From Eriocheir sinensis (taxonomy: Eukaryota > Arthropoda > Malacostraca > Decapoda > Varunidae), in the NCBI RefSeq assembly GCF_024679095.1, contig NC_066549.1:8706714-8770713 (forward strand): DNA of 64,000 nucleotides, read 5' to 3'. The notes under the pieces are model-generated. The model had not been told where the DNA came from and did no database searches. It saw only the letters and a program-made list of their open reading frames with translations. A program made the position numbers and the translations under genes. Each line of letters opens with the position of its first letter. The first letter of the stretch is position 1. This document shows positions 12,170-24,965 of this stretch, piece by piece.

Positions 12170-13023
12170 GATTCATGCTACCCTGTTGACGCTGAAGATT
12201 TTTTCACCTTTTAATAGATTATTATTTAGCAGAATCAATCTGCACCTTCCTTCTTATCCTGCCAAGGTACGGTGGTCAGCTAAAGGCCAAACGGTATTAA
12301 ATCTGAAAACTTTATCTAGGGGAACCGCTGGTCGACGCAGGTCTGCCTTGTACGCTGAGCACGAGCGTTTCTGAAGCCTTGCCGCCTCTTTTATTGCTTT
12401 CAACAGTGGCCCGACCAATGGCGCCGCACGATGCTGGGAGTCGGGAAGCCTCCCGACGCCACTGGCTTGCTCGATGGAGGGGGACTCAAACAATGACCGA
12501 GGAATTCGTCAATTTAAAAGTAGAAAGAATTGTCTTACGCTCTTTTGATCAGATTCGTTTTTTCCTCAAACGAAATTATAAGATTGAATTTTAGAATATG
12601 CAAAAAACATTTACGATCTTGGATTTTGAACTAAAAAGATGAAAATCACACGTCACTAATTCACCACTGCCTGCAGCGATCAGTCTAATTCTTAAACTTC
12701 CTTCGTCTTTGCCTCTTCTCTCGAACGTCGCGTCCTTCCCTCCGACGAGTTCCCTTCCTACAATTTTTCCCTGTGACTGAGTTTTCTTGCTGCTCGCTGC
12801 CGCGCTCCCTCAGGGCTCCGGGAATGAGATGAACCAGTGCAAATAGACCGTGAGCGGAGAATTAGTTCCTCCTCTTTTAAAATGTATCGACATTCCCCCT
12901 CCTCACTTTCCTTGCCTATTTGTCTCCCCTCCTTTTTCACGGACACTTTTATCCCAGTATTCCTGGTTCCGTCTTTCTCTTCCTTCCTCCCTCTTTCCCC
13001 CTTCCTTATCTTCCTCCCCTCTT

Positions 13024-13026
<3 letters not shown>
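12170..13026. other. Unannotated stretch
   Basis: No supported gene. Sequence becomes pyrimidine-rich after about 12900. Confidence 0.5.
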
Positions 13027-13057
<31 letters not shown>

Positions 13058-13129
13058 ATTACATAGTCTTCATGTGTGCGTGCATGCGAGCGTGCGTGTG
13101 TGCTTGCGTACGTGCGTGCGAGCGTGCTT

Positions 13130-13193
<64 letters not shown>

Positions 13194-13276
13194 TAGTAAA
13201 AATATATGCATGTACTGCTTAATATAAAACGGTAAATTTTGATATTCAGTCCTGGAGAGAGAGAGAGAGAGAGAGA
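13027..13276. repeat. Cluster of (TC)n, (GT)n and (GA)n microsatellites
   Basis: (TC)n at 13027-13053, degenerate GTGC followed by (GT)n at 13132-13191, and (GA)n at 13254-13276 lie within 250 bp. Confidence 0.95.
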
Positions 13277-13737
13277 GTAAATATAACGAAGGCGGAAATG
13301 GATTATTGTACGTGTTCATCGATTATTTATATTTCATAATATGGAGAGCGACTTATGAACCATGAAATATTTTCCTCCCATTTTTATTAATTATAGTTAT
13401 ATTCCCCGAATTAATAAATAATAAAAAATCAGGAGGCTTTCAAATGATATACAATTCAGTATTCATGAATTGCTATTTTTGTAAAGATATATGTGTTTAT
13501 TGATTTCACTATGCGAATTTATCGCGTGCGGCAGCCCGTACCGCGCCCGTAAACAGAGCCCTGAAGTGAAGGGGTGAAGCATCAAGCTCAATTTACGATG
13601 TCACTGATTCAGAAATAGTTTTATGCGTATATGGAAGCAGAAATTAGGAATCCACACAGTTTATGGAACCTGGGTTCGCGAATTCGGAGCTAGGTGTGTT
13701 ATTCGTAATACGACATAGGCATGTAAATAGATTGGCA

Positions 13738-13822
13738 AATAAAGGTAAAGTGGGAGGCATACGCTATTGCTGCGCGTACCCTTAGTGCTCATCTCCGATC
13801 AGTCTTCTTCCTCTAACCTACA
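13738..13822 (-). mobile_element. SINE family C, 3' fragment
   Basis: Minus-strand copy of the family C tail, marked by 'aggcatacgctattgctgcg' and 'gtgctcatctcc'. The tRNA-like head is missing. Confidence 0.65.
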
Positions 13823-14855
13823 AACTTTTCATTAAGATGGCAAATAAAAAAAGAATGTTCAACACTAGACTCAAACCAGCTAAGAGAACAAGTTGGATTC
13901 CTTAATGAATACTTAACAACTGACTACATCCACGTTATCACCCAAGCTGTTGAAAAATATCTGAGTACAATAAACCACTGTGCTTTCCTTGATAGTGAAA
14001 AGCGTTTTAATCAATAAAAACTTCAGCAGTCATGCGAGCACTCAGGAGGCAGAACGTAGATGAGCGGTATATAAAGGTGTTGGAAGACACAGAAAGAGCA
14101 CGACAACCATGAAAATCTACAAGGAAAGAAAAAAAAAATCCAGTTAAGAAAGGCGCAAGGTAAGATGACACAATATCTCCAAAAGAGCAACAAACATTGA
14201 TCGAGAACGAACCTTTTGAGAAGGTAGAGGAACATAATATTCATGTACCTTGAACAAACAGTTAGTGTACACCCGGTCAACGAAAAATACATGTGAAACA
14301 CAACTTGGCAATGATGGGACTTCCTTAGTAAGCATTATAACATCATGAACAGCAGCCTGCCACTCTCCCTGAAGATATGGGTGAACAGTCAATGTGTCCT
14401 GCAGGCTCTAACATAAGGTTCAAAAACTTGGTGCCTCACAAGAAAAGTATAAGATAAGGCTAAGAATCACACAAAGAGAGAAATAATGGGCTATAACATG
14501 GAAAGAAAAGGAGCGATCATGGATTAGGAAACGAACAAAGACTGAAGGTGTTCTAATGATGATTTGGAGTAATAAATAGACTTATGCAGCACATGCTTAT
14601 TGATGCGTGGAATGCTAACTGCCATACATTGTAATACGATATTGAGTTTAGCGGACGTAATCAGCGGTCCCAACCTTATCTTATGCAAATGACTAAAGAA
14701 ATCTTAAAACCTATACATTTAATTCAGTAAACGGAATATTTTCATTTCCTTAAAGAATAGAATAACAATAGTCTTCGATGGCAACACTCACTACACTTGA
14801 ATATTGGGTTTCAGGGCGGCAGAAGGAACATTGCATTTCTGTGAACGAAAATGCT
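13823..14855. other. AT-rich unannotated stretch
   Basis: No supported gene or repeat. Confidence 0.5.
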
Positions 14856-14871
14856 CCGTGTGTGTGTGTGT

Positions 14872-14965
<94 letters not shown>

Positions 14966-14969
14966 GTGT
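14856..14969. repeat. (GT)n microsatellite
   Basis: About 57 GT dinucleotides with single TATG and TTTG interruptions. Confidence 0.95.
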
Positions 14970-15264
14970 TTTATAAGAAAAGAGTCAATCTGGGACAAAA
15001 CAGAGAAAACAACAACAACAAAAAAACTGCTTGGGGGAAAAAGACTACAGAGGCTTTCAAAGGGTAAAACAGTCAGGAGGGGAGGGAGAATATTGTTTAC
15101 CGAAAAGACTTTGAATCTACTCCGTCTAAGAGAGGCGTATGGGTGTAGTTCACGAGGGATACACACTCCATACAAAACAGACAACGCCTTTGTGTATAAT
15201 TAGCGTCAAGAAAGGAGAAAAATATTGTATATGTCACAGGAGGGGTCTGAAGCCCTTGTAGGAA

Positions 15265-15321
15265 CACACACACACACATACACACACACACACACACAGA
15301 CACAGACACACACACACACAG

Positions 15322-15393
<72 letters not shown>
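15265..15393. repeat. (CA)n microsatellite
   Basis: CA array with TACA, GACA and GGCA interruptions near its left end. Confidence 0.95.
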
Positions 15394-15397
<4 letters not shown>

Positions 15398-16390
15398 CTC
15401 TGAATTATTCTCCTCGTAATTTTGTACAACAAGTTTGCAACGCATTTTTTTATATTATTCCTAAGTGCTGCAAATGGTTTTCGTAAATTCGTTCGTTAAG
15501 TAAATTGAACCCCCCAGTAAACTCCATCATACTGGGAGCGTGCAAAACAATAATGTTAAAAAAAGCTCCGTCACTTTAAAATAATATCTGTATTTACTTC
15601 AAAATCTTTTTCTCCGTCTTATGAAACGCATGTCAAATGGATATTTCGCATTTCCCATGTAAAACACTTCGTATATATGCATATTATTTATCTGTTCTTC
15701 ATGCACCACTTCCCAAGCGGATCATGAAAAAAATGGCGCACGAAGTTGTACCGCCTGTTTGCTGCGAAATGAATGATGTTCGTACAGCAAGAGCTTGTCA
15801 ACAAATGTTACGGTGCAAATCAGGTTGTGTCTCTCAGTTATTTTCTTCAGAACTTCTATTTCTAAGTCTGGTGAGACGACTGATATTAACCGACAATATT
15901 ATATAGTCTATCCTTCAATAATATAAGACACCATGTGGCCTCGAGTCCCGCCGCGAGTTGAAAAGAGGAAGATTCTGTTCTCTGTCCCGTTCCCCGCAGC
16001 TGTTTCGTCCTCGGAGGAAATATTGAAATGAATTTGAAAGAAGCACTCAGTCACCTTGTGCGGTATATTTCTTCACTTTTAAGCAATTTTTGTATAGATT
16101 TTCTCTTCATGCTGTACGCTATGTTGTTTTCTTTATTTGTCCCATGTGTGTTTTCTGTCTGCCCACTGTGTCTGTCTGTCTGTCTGTCTATCTGTCTTTC
16201 CTCCATGTCAGACTATAGTAAACCTATCCCGTGGAGTAAGCAACACCAGGGAGGCGGAAATAAAGCTAAAACAGACAGACAAAGAACCCGAAGAGCAATG
16301 ACAAATAGACGAAGCGACACATCCACTCAAAAGACGCGTCAGATGTGTCAAGGAGAAAAACGGAAGGGTCCTTACCTGACACAAAGGGCG
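15394..16390. other. Unannotated stretch
   Basis: A 152-codon plus frame (16028-16486) begins with a hydrophobic Leu/Phe/Cys-rich segment but crosses a degenerate TCTG repeat and then a GC-rich block. No domain recognised, so it is not called as a gene. Confidence 0.5.
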
Positions 16391-16394
16391 CAGA

Positions 16395-16442
16395 GGACGG
16401 GGCAGAGACGGGCGGGGCGGGGCGGGGCTCGACGGGGCCGTT
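16395..16442. promoter_or_regulatory. GC-box-like G-rich cluster
   Basis: Three overlapping GGGGCGGGGC-type boxes occur with further G runs on the plus strand. Such sites bind Sp/KLF factors and can form G-quadruplexes. No transcript start or gene is visible nearby, so a promoter role is speculative. Confidence 0.3.
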
Positions 16443-16579
16443 TGTTGGCGGGTCTCCAAACTATTTATCTCGATCGACTTGTCTGAGGGAAAAAAAAGAC
16501 ACAGAGGAAATTCTTTTAGTTATCCAGCGTCTTTCCCTGACTAGTGACACCTGAGGCCACGAAAATGGGTCCCGTGGGC

Positions 16580-16800
16580 GTCGCTAATGGTGTGGCGGCG
16601 GTGTTATTGGGAATGTGGTGGTGGTGGTGGAGATGGTAGTGGTACTCTTGTTACACGTGGAGCTGGAGGAGTAGACGGTGAAGGTGGTGAAGCGGGTGGT
16701 GGTGATGGTGGTACTATTGTTTTCGACGATGATGGTGGTGATGGTTGTATTGGTGGTGGTGGTGGCGACTGTGATAGCGTTGGTGTTGGTGAAGGCTGAC
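16580..16800. repeat. Degenerate GGT/GAT trinucleotide tract
   Basis: Imperfect GGT, GTG and GAT triplets. A (GGA)n purine tract follows at 16927-16990, which is strand-asymmetric and G-quadruplex-capable. Confidence 0.8.
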
Positions 16801-17124
16801 GTTGGTGGTTCGTTGGAGGTATTGTGTCTCTCTCGCTAGAATGAAATGATGATACGCCAAACGTTGAGGTTGTGATGCAATGGATGAAGTGGTGATGACG
16901 ACTATCAGGGGGTGATGATGATGCAGGGGAAAAGAGGAGGAAGAGGAAGAGGAGGAGGAGGAGGAGGAGGAGGAGGAGGAGGAGGAGGAAGAGTAGGAGG
17001 AGAAAGAGAAAAAGATGGCCCAAAACAGTAGTAGAAAAATAAGGAGCAGATGAAAGAAGAGGAAGAGGAGGAGGCGGAGTAGAGGAGGAATACGTAAAAT
17101 GATTGATGATGCAGAGGAGGATAA

Positions 17125-17379
17125 AGGGGCTATTACACTGGGCAAATTTTCCGTGGATCTTCAGTCAAACCACGATTTCCGCCGGCGTGGTTCTCATATT
17201 TCTGTGGTTTTCTGACGTGTCCACGATCATCCAAAGCTACGGTAGATTTCAGTGAAGGACGACGGTATTACTCACCATCATCATCAGCAGCAATAGCAAG
17301 AAACAAATGAGAACCACGCTAGCAAAAATCGTGGTTTGACTGAAGATCCACGGAAAATTTGCCCAGTGTAATAGCCCCT
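17125..17379 (+). mobile_element. PIF/Harbinger-like MITE, copy 1
   Basis: A 255-bp non-autonomous element with long terminal inverted repeats. The left end is AGGGGCTATTACACTGGGCA and the right end is its exact complement. The inverted arms extend at least 50 bp, to the CGTGGTTTGACTGAAGATCC block. It is flanked by TAA on both sides (17122-17124 and 17380-17382), a 3-bp TWA target duplication typical of PIF/Harbinger elements. No transposase is encoded. Its centre contains a short CATCATCATC run. A homologous copy in opposite orientation lies at 23548-23789. Family assignment from TIR and target site is strong inference. Confidence 0.8.
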
Positions 17380-17382
17380 TAA

Positions 17383-18128
17383 GGATGATTGAAGTAGCAG
17401 AGGTGAGAGTGGCAGTGAGCGTGGTGGAAGAAGTAGTGACAGGCTCGGCACTGCAGTCAACGGTTGTGGAGTCATGTATCCGAAGATTAACAATATTGAT
17501 GCTGAAAGAACAAAATATGACAGTCCCCTTTTATCCGCATTTCCCTATAGCCAAATTCCGAGTATGGACACTTAAGGAGAATGTATTTACCGCTACAAAC
17601 AGAAAGGTCAAACGTTGCAGCATTCGTTTCCTTTACATTTACAGTTAGAGAATTTATAGTTCGGTTAGGCTAATTAGAATAGGGAAAGGATGGCATTAGC
17701 TTTTTTTTATAATTTCGTTTGTGTCGTTTAAATACTTGGAACTTTTTATTGGAATAGTCATTGGTGTTGGTGGAAAATTGTGATATGCAAGAATCTGAAC
17801 TTAACTTTAAAACAAAAGCGTAAAAGTTGTAAAATTGACGAGAAACAAACTTTTTGCGTTTTTAGATGCAAGTCCAGCCAACGTTTTTGACCTGGTACCT
17901 TATCGCAGCGTTGTTTCGTTTGCCTTCATTAAAGCCATCTCGATGAGCGTGAAATAACATAGAAAAAGCTTACCGTCGACAGTTTACTCTTGTCCTGCAA
18001 CTAAATCTTCCCAGGCGCAGAAAGTCGTCCTTATAGAGATGTGGACCTTATTTAAATGGAATGCAATGTAGCAGTTTACAGTTAATGACCATTCGACAGC
18101 ACCTAATCTAAATCAGTTCGTGGACTAG
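17383..18128. other. Unannotated stretch
   Basis: No supported gene or repeat. Confidence 0.5.
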
Positions 18129-18449
18129 AGATAAATGTCGAATTGCACACACGTTCCCGTTATCTACTTTGTTTCATTGTTCCTCGCCTTACTTAACTCC
18201 ACCGACCACTACTGCTGCTACTTATTTCATCAAAGCTCCGGGCATTGCGTGTGTTTTGTCGAATCCCTAAAAAGCGTCGAGGTGTACTAAAGATAAATGT
18301 CGAATTGCAGACACGTTCCTGTTATCTACTTTGTTTCATTGTTCTCGCCTTACTTAACTCCACCGACCACTACTGCTGCTACTTATTTCATCAAAGCTCA
18401 GGGCATTGCGTGTGTTTTGTCGAATCCCTAAAAAGCGTCGAGGCGTACT
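18129..18449. repeat. Two-copy tandem duplication, ~161-bp period
   Basis: Copy 1 is 18129-18288 and copy 2 is 18291-18449. They share nearly every base, including 'ccgaccactactgctgctac' and 'cgaatccctaaaaagcgtcg'. Only a handful of substitutions and one single-base gap separate them, so the duplication is recent. Confidence 0.9.
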
Positions 18450-18857
18450 GCGGGCCACTCATGAGCGCGATTTTTTTTTGTTACGGCGTTGACTTCGCTT
18501 CCATGGCTTGATTCCGCCCCGTGATGCAGTGCGCGGCCGGCGACTGTGCTGGATTTTCAATTTACCTCCCTGGCATCGTTTTAACTTTCTCCATCACTAA
18601 GCCGGATGCGTCACAGTTCTCGCTGACCTTCATTTCGCTTGCCACACATTTTTTCTTTTGGAGTTTATCTCGATAAGAGCATTGTATTTGGTCGTAAGTA
18701 TTTTTTAGGAAGTGTTACGCTGAAGTTGGCATTATTAACAGCATTTTTTTCAATTCTTAGTATTTAGTAGCTCTTGACCGTAAATATCGGTTTCCTCCGG
18801 CACAAACTTAACAGGTTTCACATCAACTTGCGTAATGCGGATACACGGATGCGAGAT

Positions 18858-19331
18858 GATGATTAAATGCAGCAACAAGTGTGTCTGTAATGCTTTCTGT
18901 CGCCACGGGAATTTCAGGTTACAGCTCACTTGAACAGCCAATAACAAATGACGCTTCAGGTGTTCTTTCCTTTTAAAGTGGAAACCATCTCTGTTGCTTC
19001 CGTTTCTAGTGATAATTAAATGAAGCAACAAGTGTGACTGTAATGCTTTTTGTCGCCACGGGAGTTCAAGGTTTCAGATCACTTGAATAGCCAATAACAA
19101 ATGACGCTTCAGGTGTTCTTTCCTTTTAAAGTGGAAACCATCTCTGTTGCTTCCGTTTCTAGTGATGATTAAATGAAGCAACAAGTGTGACTGTAATGCT
19201 TTCTGTCGCCACGGGAATTTCAGGTTACAGATCACTTGAATACCCAATTTCAAAGGACGCTTCAGGTGTTCCTTCCTTGTTCGTTTGGCTTCATCAAGGT
19301 GGAAACCATCTCTGTTAGTTCCGTTTCTATT
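18858..19331. repeat. 153-bp tandem repeat, three units
   Basis: Units start at 18858, 19011 and 19164, marked by GATGATTAAATG and 'tgtcgccacggga'. The third carries an insertion near 'gttcgtttggcttcatc' and is about 14 bp longer. Units 1-3 differ by scattered substitutions. Confidence 0.9.
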
Positions 19332-20414
19332 GATGGCGTTCAGTTTCTTAATGATGTGTGATGTTACCTTCGGCGCAGTGATGTAGTTGTCGATGCAGTG
19401 CTAGTGACAGACAGCAAACAGTGACAGACGAACAGAATATGCGGTCACATGAAGATAGGCCTAAATAGCAGAAACAAACAGACAGCGCGATAGGCACAGG
19501 GGACGGGGGCCATTGAAGGATGTTATTATCGGTGGTGTCGTTAATGTTGATATGGGTGTGATGTTTGTTGTACGGGGTGTTGTGGCGTCACTGTTGGAAT
19601 GACTGGCATTGATGTTCATGGGTTGACAAATACTCAATAAGAAAAAAAATGTGGCTGCTGATTATTGTTAATGATGATGGTGATGATGATGATGATGCTA
19701 ATGATGATGAAAACAATGAAAATGATAGGATAATAAATATAATAATGAAGAGGCGGATGACTGACATGATTAACTCGAAGACAGATAATGATGATTTTAG
19801 AAGGCTCATACATGTCGAAATACGCCCCATTATGATATTCTACATTGTATGGGGCTACCGGAAAATCATCCATTCGGCGTATTAGCTGTCCACGGTGCAG
19901 TGAGCGGGCCCTCCTGTGAAGCTCGGCACACCTACTCTGCTGTATTAATATTTCATCAACAAAAGGTAATCACATGAATGAGCAGGACAGGTGAACCGGA
20001 TGCATGGAAATTTCAACCACTTTTTTCTCTTCCCATAATCCACCTGAAGAGACGTAGATAAAATTTGTAGCACACTTTTCATTAGGCCGTCTTACCGTTT
20101 ACTTTTGCTTGTTTTTCTCTTCTTGTATGCAAACTATAAGGGTACACAGACAGGGGTCGATATGTCACTACTCTAATCTCTTTTTTGCGTACTTCCTTGC
20201 TTCGATATAATGAGGAGTTACGAGCACAAACAATTTAGGCTTCGTCTCTCTATACTCCTGCCAACAACAGTAAATCCTGTGTCCATTACTGGCCGCTGAC
20301 CCTACAACAAGTGATCGCTACATTGATCAAGGAGTTGCTTCCCAATACGGCTGCTGCCTCCATCTTCCTCCTCCATATATTGTCCGAGTCACTTTGGAAA
20401 CTTTCTGGTCTGCG

Positions 20415-20416
<2 letters not shown>
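19332..20416. other. Unannotated stretch with (GAT)n-like patch
   Basis: A degenerate GATGAT run at 19670-19720 is the only regularity seen. Confidence 0.5.

Positions 20417-20472
<56 letters not shown>
20417..20472. repeat. (GT)n microsatellite
   Basis: About 28 uninterrupted GT dinucleotides. Confidence 0.95.
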
Positions 20473-20477
<5 letters not shown>

Positions 20478-21108
20478 TATCAGTGTATGTTTTCTTTGTA
20501 TATTCACTAAATAATGTCGAGTTCACTTTTATCTTATTATTAAAGAATGAGTCATATCCTGTATAGCAGGTCATCGTGTGTGAGGGTTTATATATTATTC
20601 TAATGACTTTCTGCTTATTGTTGTCATCAGCATATTCCTGGGACTGTCACAATCAAAGAGAGGGCAAGGGTACGGGAGATGAGAGGCAGCGGTGTGTGGA
20701 CATGCAATCATTCCCTAAGATACACGAGCCAAAAGTATCATAATTATAATCTTACTCTTGGAATCTTAATTTGAACAATGTCTCCTAATGTGACGTTCTG
20801 TGTAGTGAATCCAATTTAATTAGTAACAGTTGAGCTAGCCAACCGGACTCTTGTTAAACATGACTTCATAAAAGGAGTGAAACTTTCGAAAAAAAATGGT
20901 AAGCTATTTATATTTTTTGGCGTTGCTGTGTGCTTAAAACCGTATTTGCATCGGCTGGGCGATGGCTTTGTTCCTGCTTATACGTATATCCATTGATTCT
21001 TTGTGTATGTCGGATTTCCGTAGATTAATAGTGTCGTAGTAAAGTTTTGTTCCCTTCGTCATCATCAATATAATTTGAGGGTTCATTGTGGAATTGATAG
21101 TGGTGCTC

Positions 21109-21112
<4 letters not shown>

Positions 21113-21153
<41 letters not shown>

Positions 21154-21200
21154 ACCACACACACACACACACACACACACCCCTCCCACACACACACAGA
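21113..21200. repeat. (CA)n microsatellite, interrupted
   Basis: Three CA blocks separated by TGAC and CCCTCC interruptions. Confidence 0.95.
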
Positions 21201-23029
21201 GGTCATGCAGCAGACACTTTCCCCAGCAGTGTCATAACCATATATCATATAATAATGACATTTTATTCATGTGACGAATAAAAGTGACAATTAATGAACA
21301 TTGATCACCATAAAGTCAGGAGCGTCCGGCAAAGCGAAGCAGAAATGTGACTCGCACCTTCTTTGTCACTCGCGTTAACACGGCGAGACGCACGACCAGT
21401 AAGCGATATTAAAAACGTCAGAGTGGATTACTGATTAAATACGGTAAAGTTATGAGCGGCCTTAATAGCAAAGTAGACAGCAAATGAAGCTACCACCATA
21501 TCACTGATAAGATGTTTTTACATTTTTTCTCTTCCCTGGTAATCTTAATCCTGCACACTTTTTCTCGGATTATATTTGTTTGATGTTCTATTCGTGGCTC
21601 AGCAAAAACGCGAAAGCAAACACGCCAATACCTTCCTCTCTGCCTCAACGGCTTTTACCTATGTTTATGTGGAGTCGCTGCTTTGGGGCTCTGGTTTGAA
21701 GTTTATAACCGGATGCCATTTCTGACTTCACGTGGAGGTACCGAGGTTCGAAGCGCCTCGTCCTGGCTCATCATTTCCAAGGCATGATGCTCCATCCCAC
21801 AAGACCACTGCGCAAACACATCAGTACCGACGTTGGTAATATCAGACACTGACCGTCCCTCGTCCCATCGTTATTGGAGGTCCCTGGAGCATTAATAAAA
21901 GAGAGCTGTTAAATAGGCCAATAAATGTTTGTTGTTTCAATGCCGAGCGAGTAAACCTCAGAAAAGGTGCCGATACGAACCCGCGACTCTCCCCCACAAC
22001 GCCAATGAATAGTTCGTGCGCCTCTGCGTCAGGTGGATATTTGATACGTTTTCATCTAGCCTAACTGTGATGCTATGCTACCTATCCAGAATGCACAAAA
22101 GAAATATTCATGAAAGTAAAAACACAGATGGGGCGGAATGTTTGTGGAGGTCGGCGGACGGCTATGCCTTCCCATCAGGCGTAAATATTTCACCGGCTTT
22201 GATCTGGCCTGATAATGATGCCGTCAAAATGAAGGAGAATATTCATGCAGAAGAACGATGTGTTGGGAGAGAGTTCTTTTGAGACTGATAAATGATAGGG
22301 AAGCTTCGGAGAGGCTGACGGACAACATGAGAGTCGGAAAGAGAGGAAAGTGTAGATAGATATAGAGTAGATGAGTGACAAGGCCAGAGTGAGACCGTGG
22401 GCACCAGATTAATTTATAGGTTGACGGCTATGATAAAAAAAAAACCCTACTATAGGAGATTCAGGATCAAGTGAACGGAATATGTTAGAGGAACGGTAGT
22501 TGGTAGCGAGATAATGTGTTGAATCTTTAAATGTTTGGTATGGGAACACATCGAAAGTGACACTAATAAGCAGATAAATTGATAGAATAGTTTAGATAAA
22601 AAAAATTGTTGGAAGGGATCGTTTGTCAGAGGTCGAGAATATTATTACTATTTTACGGACTGTGACGGAATGAGATAGTTTATTAGCGAGGCATGTGAAC
22701 AGTTTATTCATGGGCACATTATGAAGCCAGATGGTGAGGTGTTAGTCAGGATCGTATTGGTGGGTGAAGAAAGGACTGCAGGAGGGAATGATGTATGTAG
22801 AAAAGAATGGTACCTGGGGATGGTTGCTGGAGGGAAAGGTGCAGAGGAAAACCTGACACGTAAATGTTAGTGAATTATTTAAGGCGACGGATAAGAATTT
22901 GAACGATAGAGCGGCTGATCAGGTGAAGACTCGATGGAAAAGATGAATAGTGAGAACTGTTGTCTGTAAAGTACGAAAAAATGTATCTTCGTCTTAACGT
23001 TTATTCATCGCAAGTATATGTCCCAGGTA
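21201..23029. other. Unannotated stretch
   Basis: No supported gene. Two box-B-like strings (about 21763 on plus and 21975 on minus) lack a convincing box A. Confidence 0.5.
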
Positions 23030-23113
23030 ATAGTAAGTAGCGGGCTTTTTTTTTTCATTATATATTTATTTTTTTACGCCCTTGCACTGTCTCCTTTGCT
23101 CTAAAAAAAATGC
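23030..23113 (+). mobile_element. LINE 3'-UTR tail fragment (family L)
   Basis: Shows 'agtagcgggc', poly(T), 'cgcccttgcactgtctcctt' and a poly(A) end, the family L tail in plus orientation. Confidence 0.75.
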
Positions 23114-23547
23114 AACGTAAAATCAGAATCTCCACCTCAGGCAAGATATGAATCATCGAAGAATGACTGATAAGACGTATAAGGACTAGAATAAAAAGGA
23201 AAACCTGAAGCACATGGTCTAGTGCCTCGCCGCGGCCCCTTTAGTCAGACAACTCTCTCCACCACGGCTCAGATGCTTCCTCACGGTACGACCCAACAAA
23301 TTTGCGGCACAGATCAAAACTTTCCCAACAAAACTTTTACAAAAGTCACAAAAACGGCCACTCCATAACACGTGACCAACTATGTATTACAGGAAAGCGG
23401 TGGCAGCTGAGCATTTTTTTTCTAACTTTTTACTTTTAATGTGCATAGTTCGTGAGACACAGCTTAACAGAAAATGAAGCTGGGATGAGGAGGCAATGCA
23501 CCCCGCTGTGGCACGAGGCTGGTGTGGCTGGAGGTGAGATTGCATTA

Positions 23548-23789
23548 AGGGGCTATTACACTGGGCAAATTTTCCGTGGATCTTCAGTCAAACCACGATT
23601 TCCGCTAGCGTGGTTCTCATTTGTTTCTTGTTAGTGCTGCCGATGATGATGGTGAGTAATACCGTTGTCCTTCGGTTAAATCTACTGTAGCTTTGGAAGA
23701 TCATGGACACGTCAGAAAACCACGGAAGTATGAGAACTACGCCAGCGGAAATCGTGGTTTGACTGAAGATCCACGGAAAATTTGCCCCT
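23548..23789 (-). mobile_element. PIF/Harbinger-like MITE, copy 2
   Basis: Homologous to 17125-17379 but inserted in the opposite orientation: its interior aligns with the complement of copy 1. It is flanked by TTA on both sides (23545-23547 and 23790-23792), again a TWA duplication. The right terminus has lost the 13 bases AGTGTAATAGCCC between two CCC runs, so its TIRs are no longer equal and it is probably immobile. Confidence 0.8.
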
Positions 23790-24106
23790 TTAACCGTGTT
23801 CACCTGACGCAGCGAGGCAAGAACACTACTATTTGGTAAAAACTATAATTTTTCCTTCAATTAGCTTCGCCAGCCATCATAAACTTTAAATTCAAGATGC
23901 ACCATACACCGTAGACCATGGGTTTTGCAGGGCCCGTATCCTCAGACGCTTTCGGCTCTTACAACTTTTTTCCCAAGGCCACAAAGGAGTTCGGGTTCTC
24001 ATAAATGTTTTCCGTTCATGGTGCAGAAGCCTTGTAAAACTTATAAAACTACCCATGGACACACTAACACAACCTCTCCGACATCCCCCCCCCTTTTTTT
24101 TTTTAT

Positions 24107-24231
24107 TTTTTTTTTATTTATTTTTTTTTTTTTTACGTCAACGCCTATAGCGCCGGTAGGCATGCTTGAGGGGCCTGGATGGTGTTCGGCCCCAGCCCGT
24201 CATGGCTCAGGCAAGTGTTTATAGTGGCGCC
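24107..24231 (-). mobile_element. SINE family A, 3' half
   Basis: Begins as poly(T) and reads on the minus strand as the family A tail, including 'tggcgccactataaacact' and 'ccatccaggcccctcaag'. The tRNA-like head is missing. Confidence 0.8.
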
Positions 24232-24644
24232 ACCTTCTTTTATCAAATGTACCCTTACCAAATGTAGGTGATTAATACCCGGACTGTTTGAGATTATGGG
24301 TCAGATTTATTATGCTATTTAATATTAGTGCATTTTACACTTCCCGACGAGGACACAAATCAAACATCGCTTGCAGAGTGTAATCGGCATAGACTGACAG
24401 CCATCCCAACCTCAGCCAGCGTCTAACATATTCTCTTTCTACCTCTTCTGCTTTCCCCTTCCCCGTGCAAGCTCCCCTCTGCATGCATTAACAGGAAACC
24501 AATCTCTGAGCGTCTTCATCGGCACATATAATTATGCAACACTCATTACATGAAGCCCGGCGTGCAATTAACAACTTGCCCTCAGCTCAGGGTTCTCCAA
24601 ACAGGAAAATGCATATCGAAGATTCCAAGACTCCTCCCGAAATT

Positions 24645-24760
24645 GACTTCTCTTTCGGCCGCTCCTCTCTAATCTTTTTATGGTCAGTAAGTAGCGGGCT
24701 TTTTTTCATAATTATTTTTTTTAAGCCCTTGAGCTGTCTCCTTTCCTGTAAAAAAAAAGA
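24645..24760 (+). mobile_element. LINE 3'-UTR tail (family L)
   Basis: Starts with 'ttctctttcggccgctcctc', which corresponds to the end of the LINE coding region. It continues with 'agtagcgggc', poly(T), 'gcccttgagctgtctcc' and poly(A). Confidence 0.8.
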
Positions 24761-24965
24761 CTGCGCGGGAGGATGCTCAGCGTGTTCATTTATTTTATTT
24801 TTATTATTCAAGAGGGTTGGGGGTAGAGGAACCAGTAGAGTTCAGAAAAAAAACCCATTAAGAGGAAAAAATTGCAGTCTAGAATTATAAAGCGGTTTGT
24901 CCTTTCAGTCGAATAACAAACTTCGCGGCTGTAGTGTGAAGGGCCCTGAGTCACTTTAAAGATAC

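Noticed and set aside
16028..16486. 152-codon plus frame with hydrophobic start (possible secreted or membrane protein)
   Set aside because: It crosses a TCTG repeat and GC boxes, shows no domain and is contradicted by overlapping frames.
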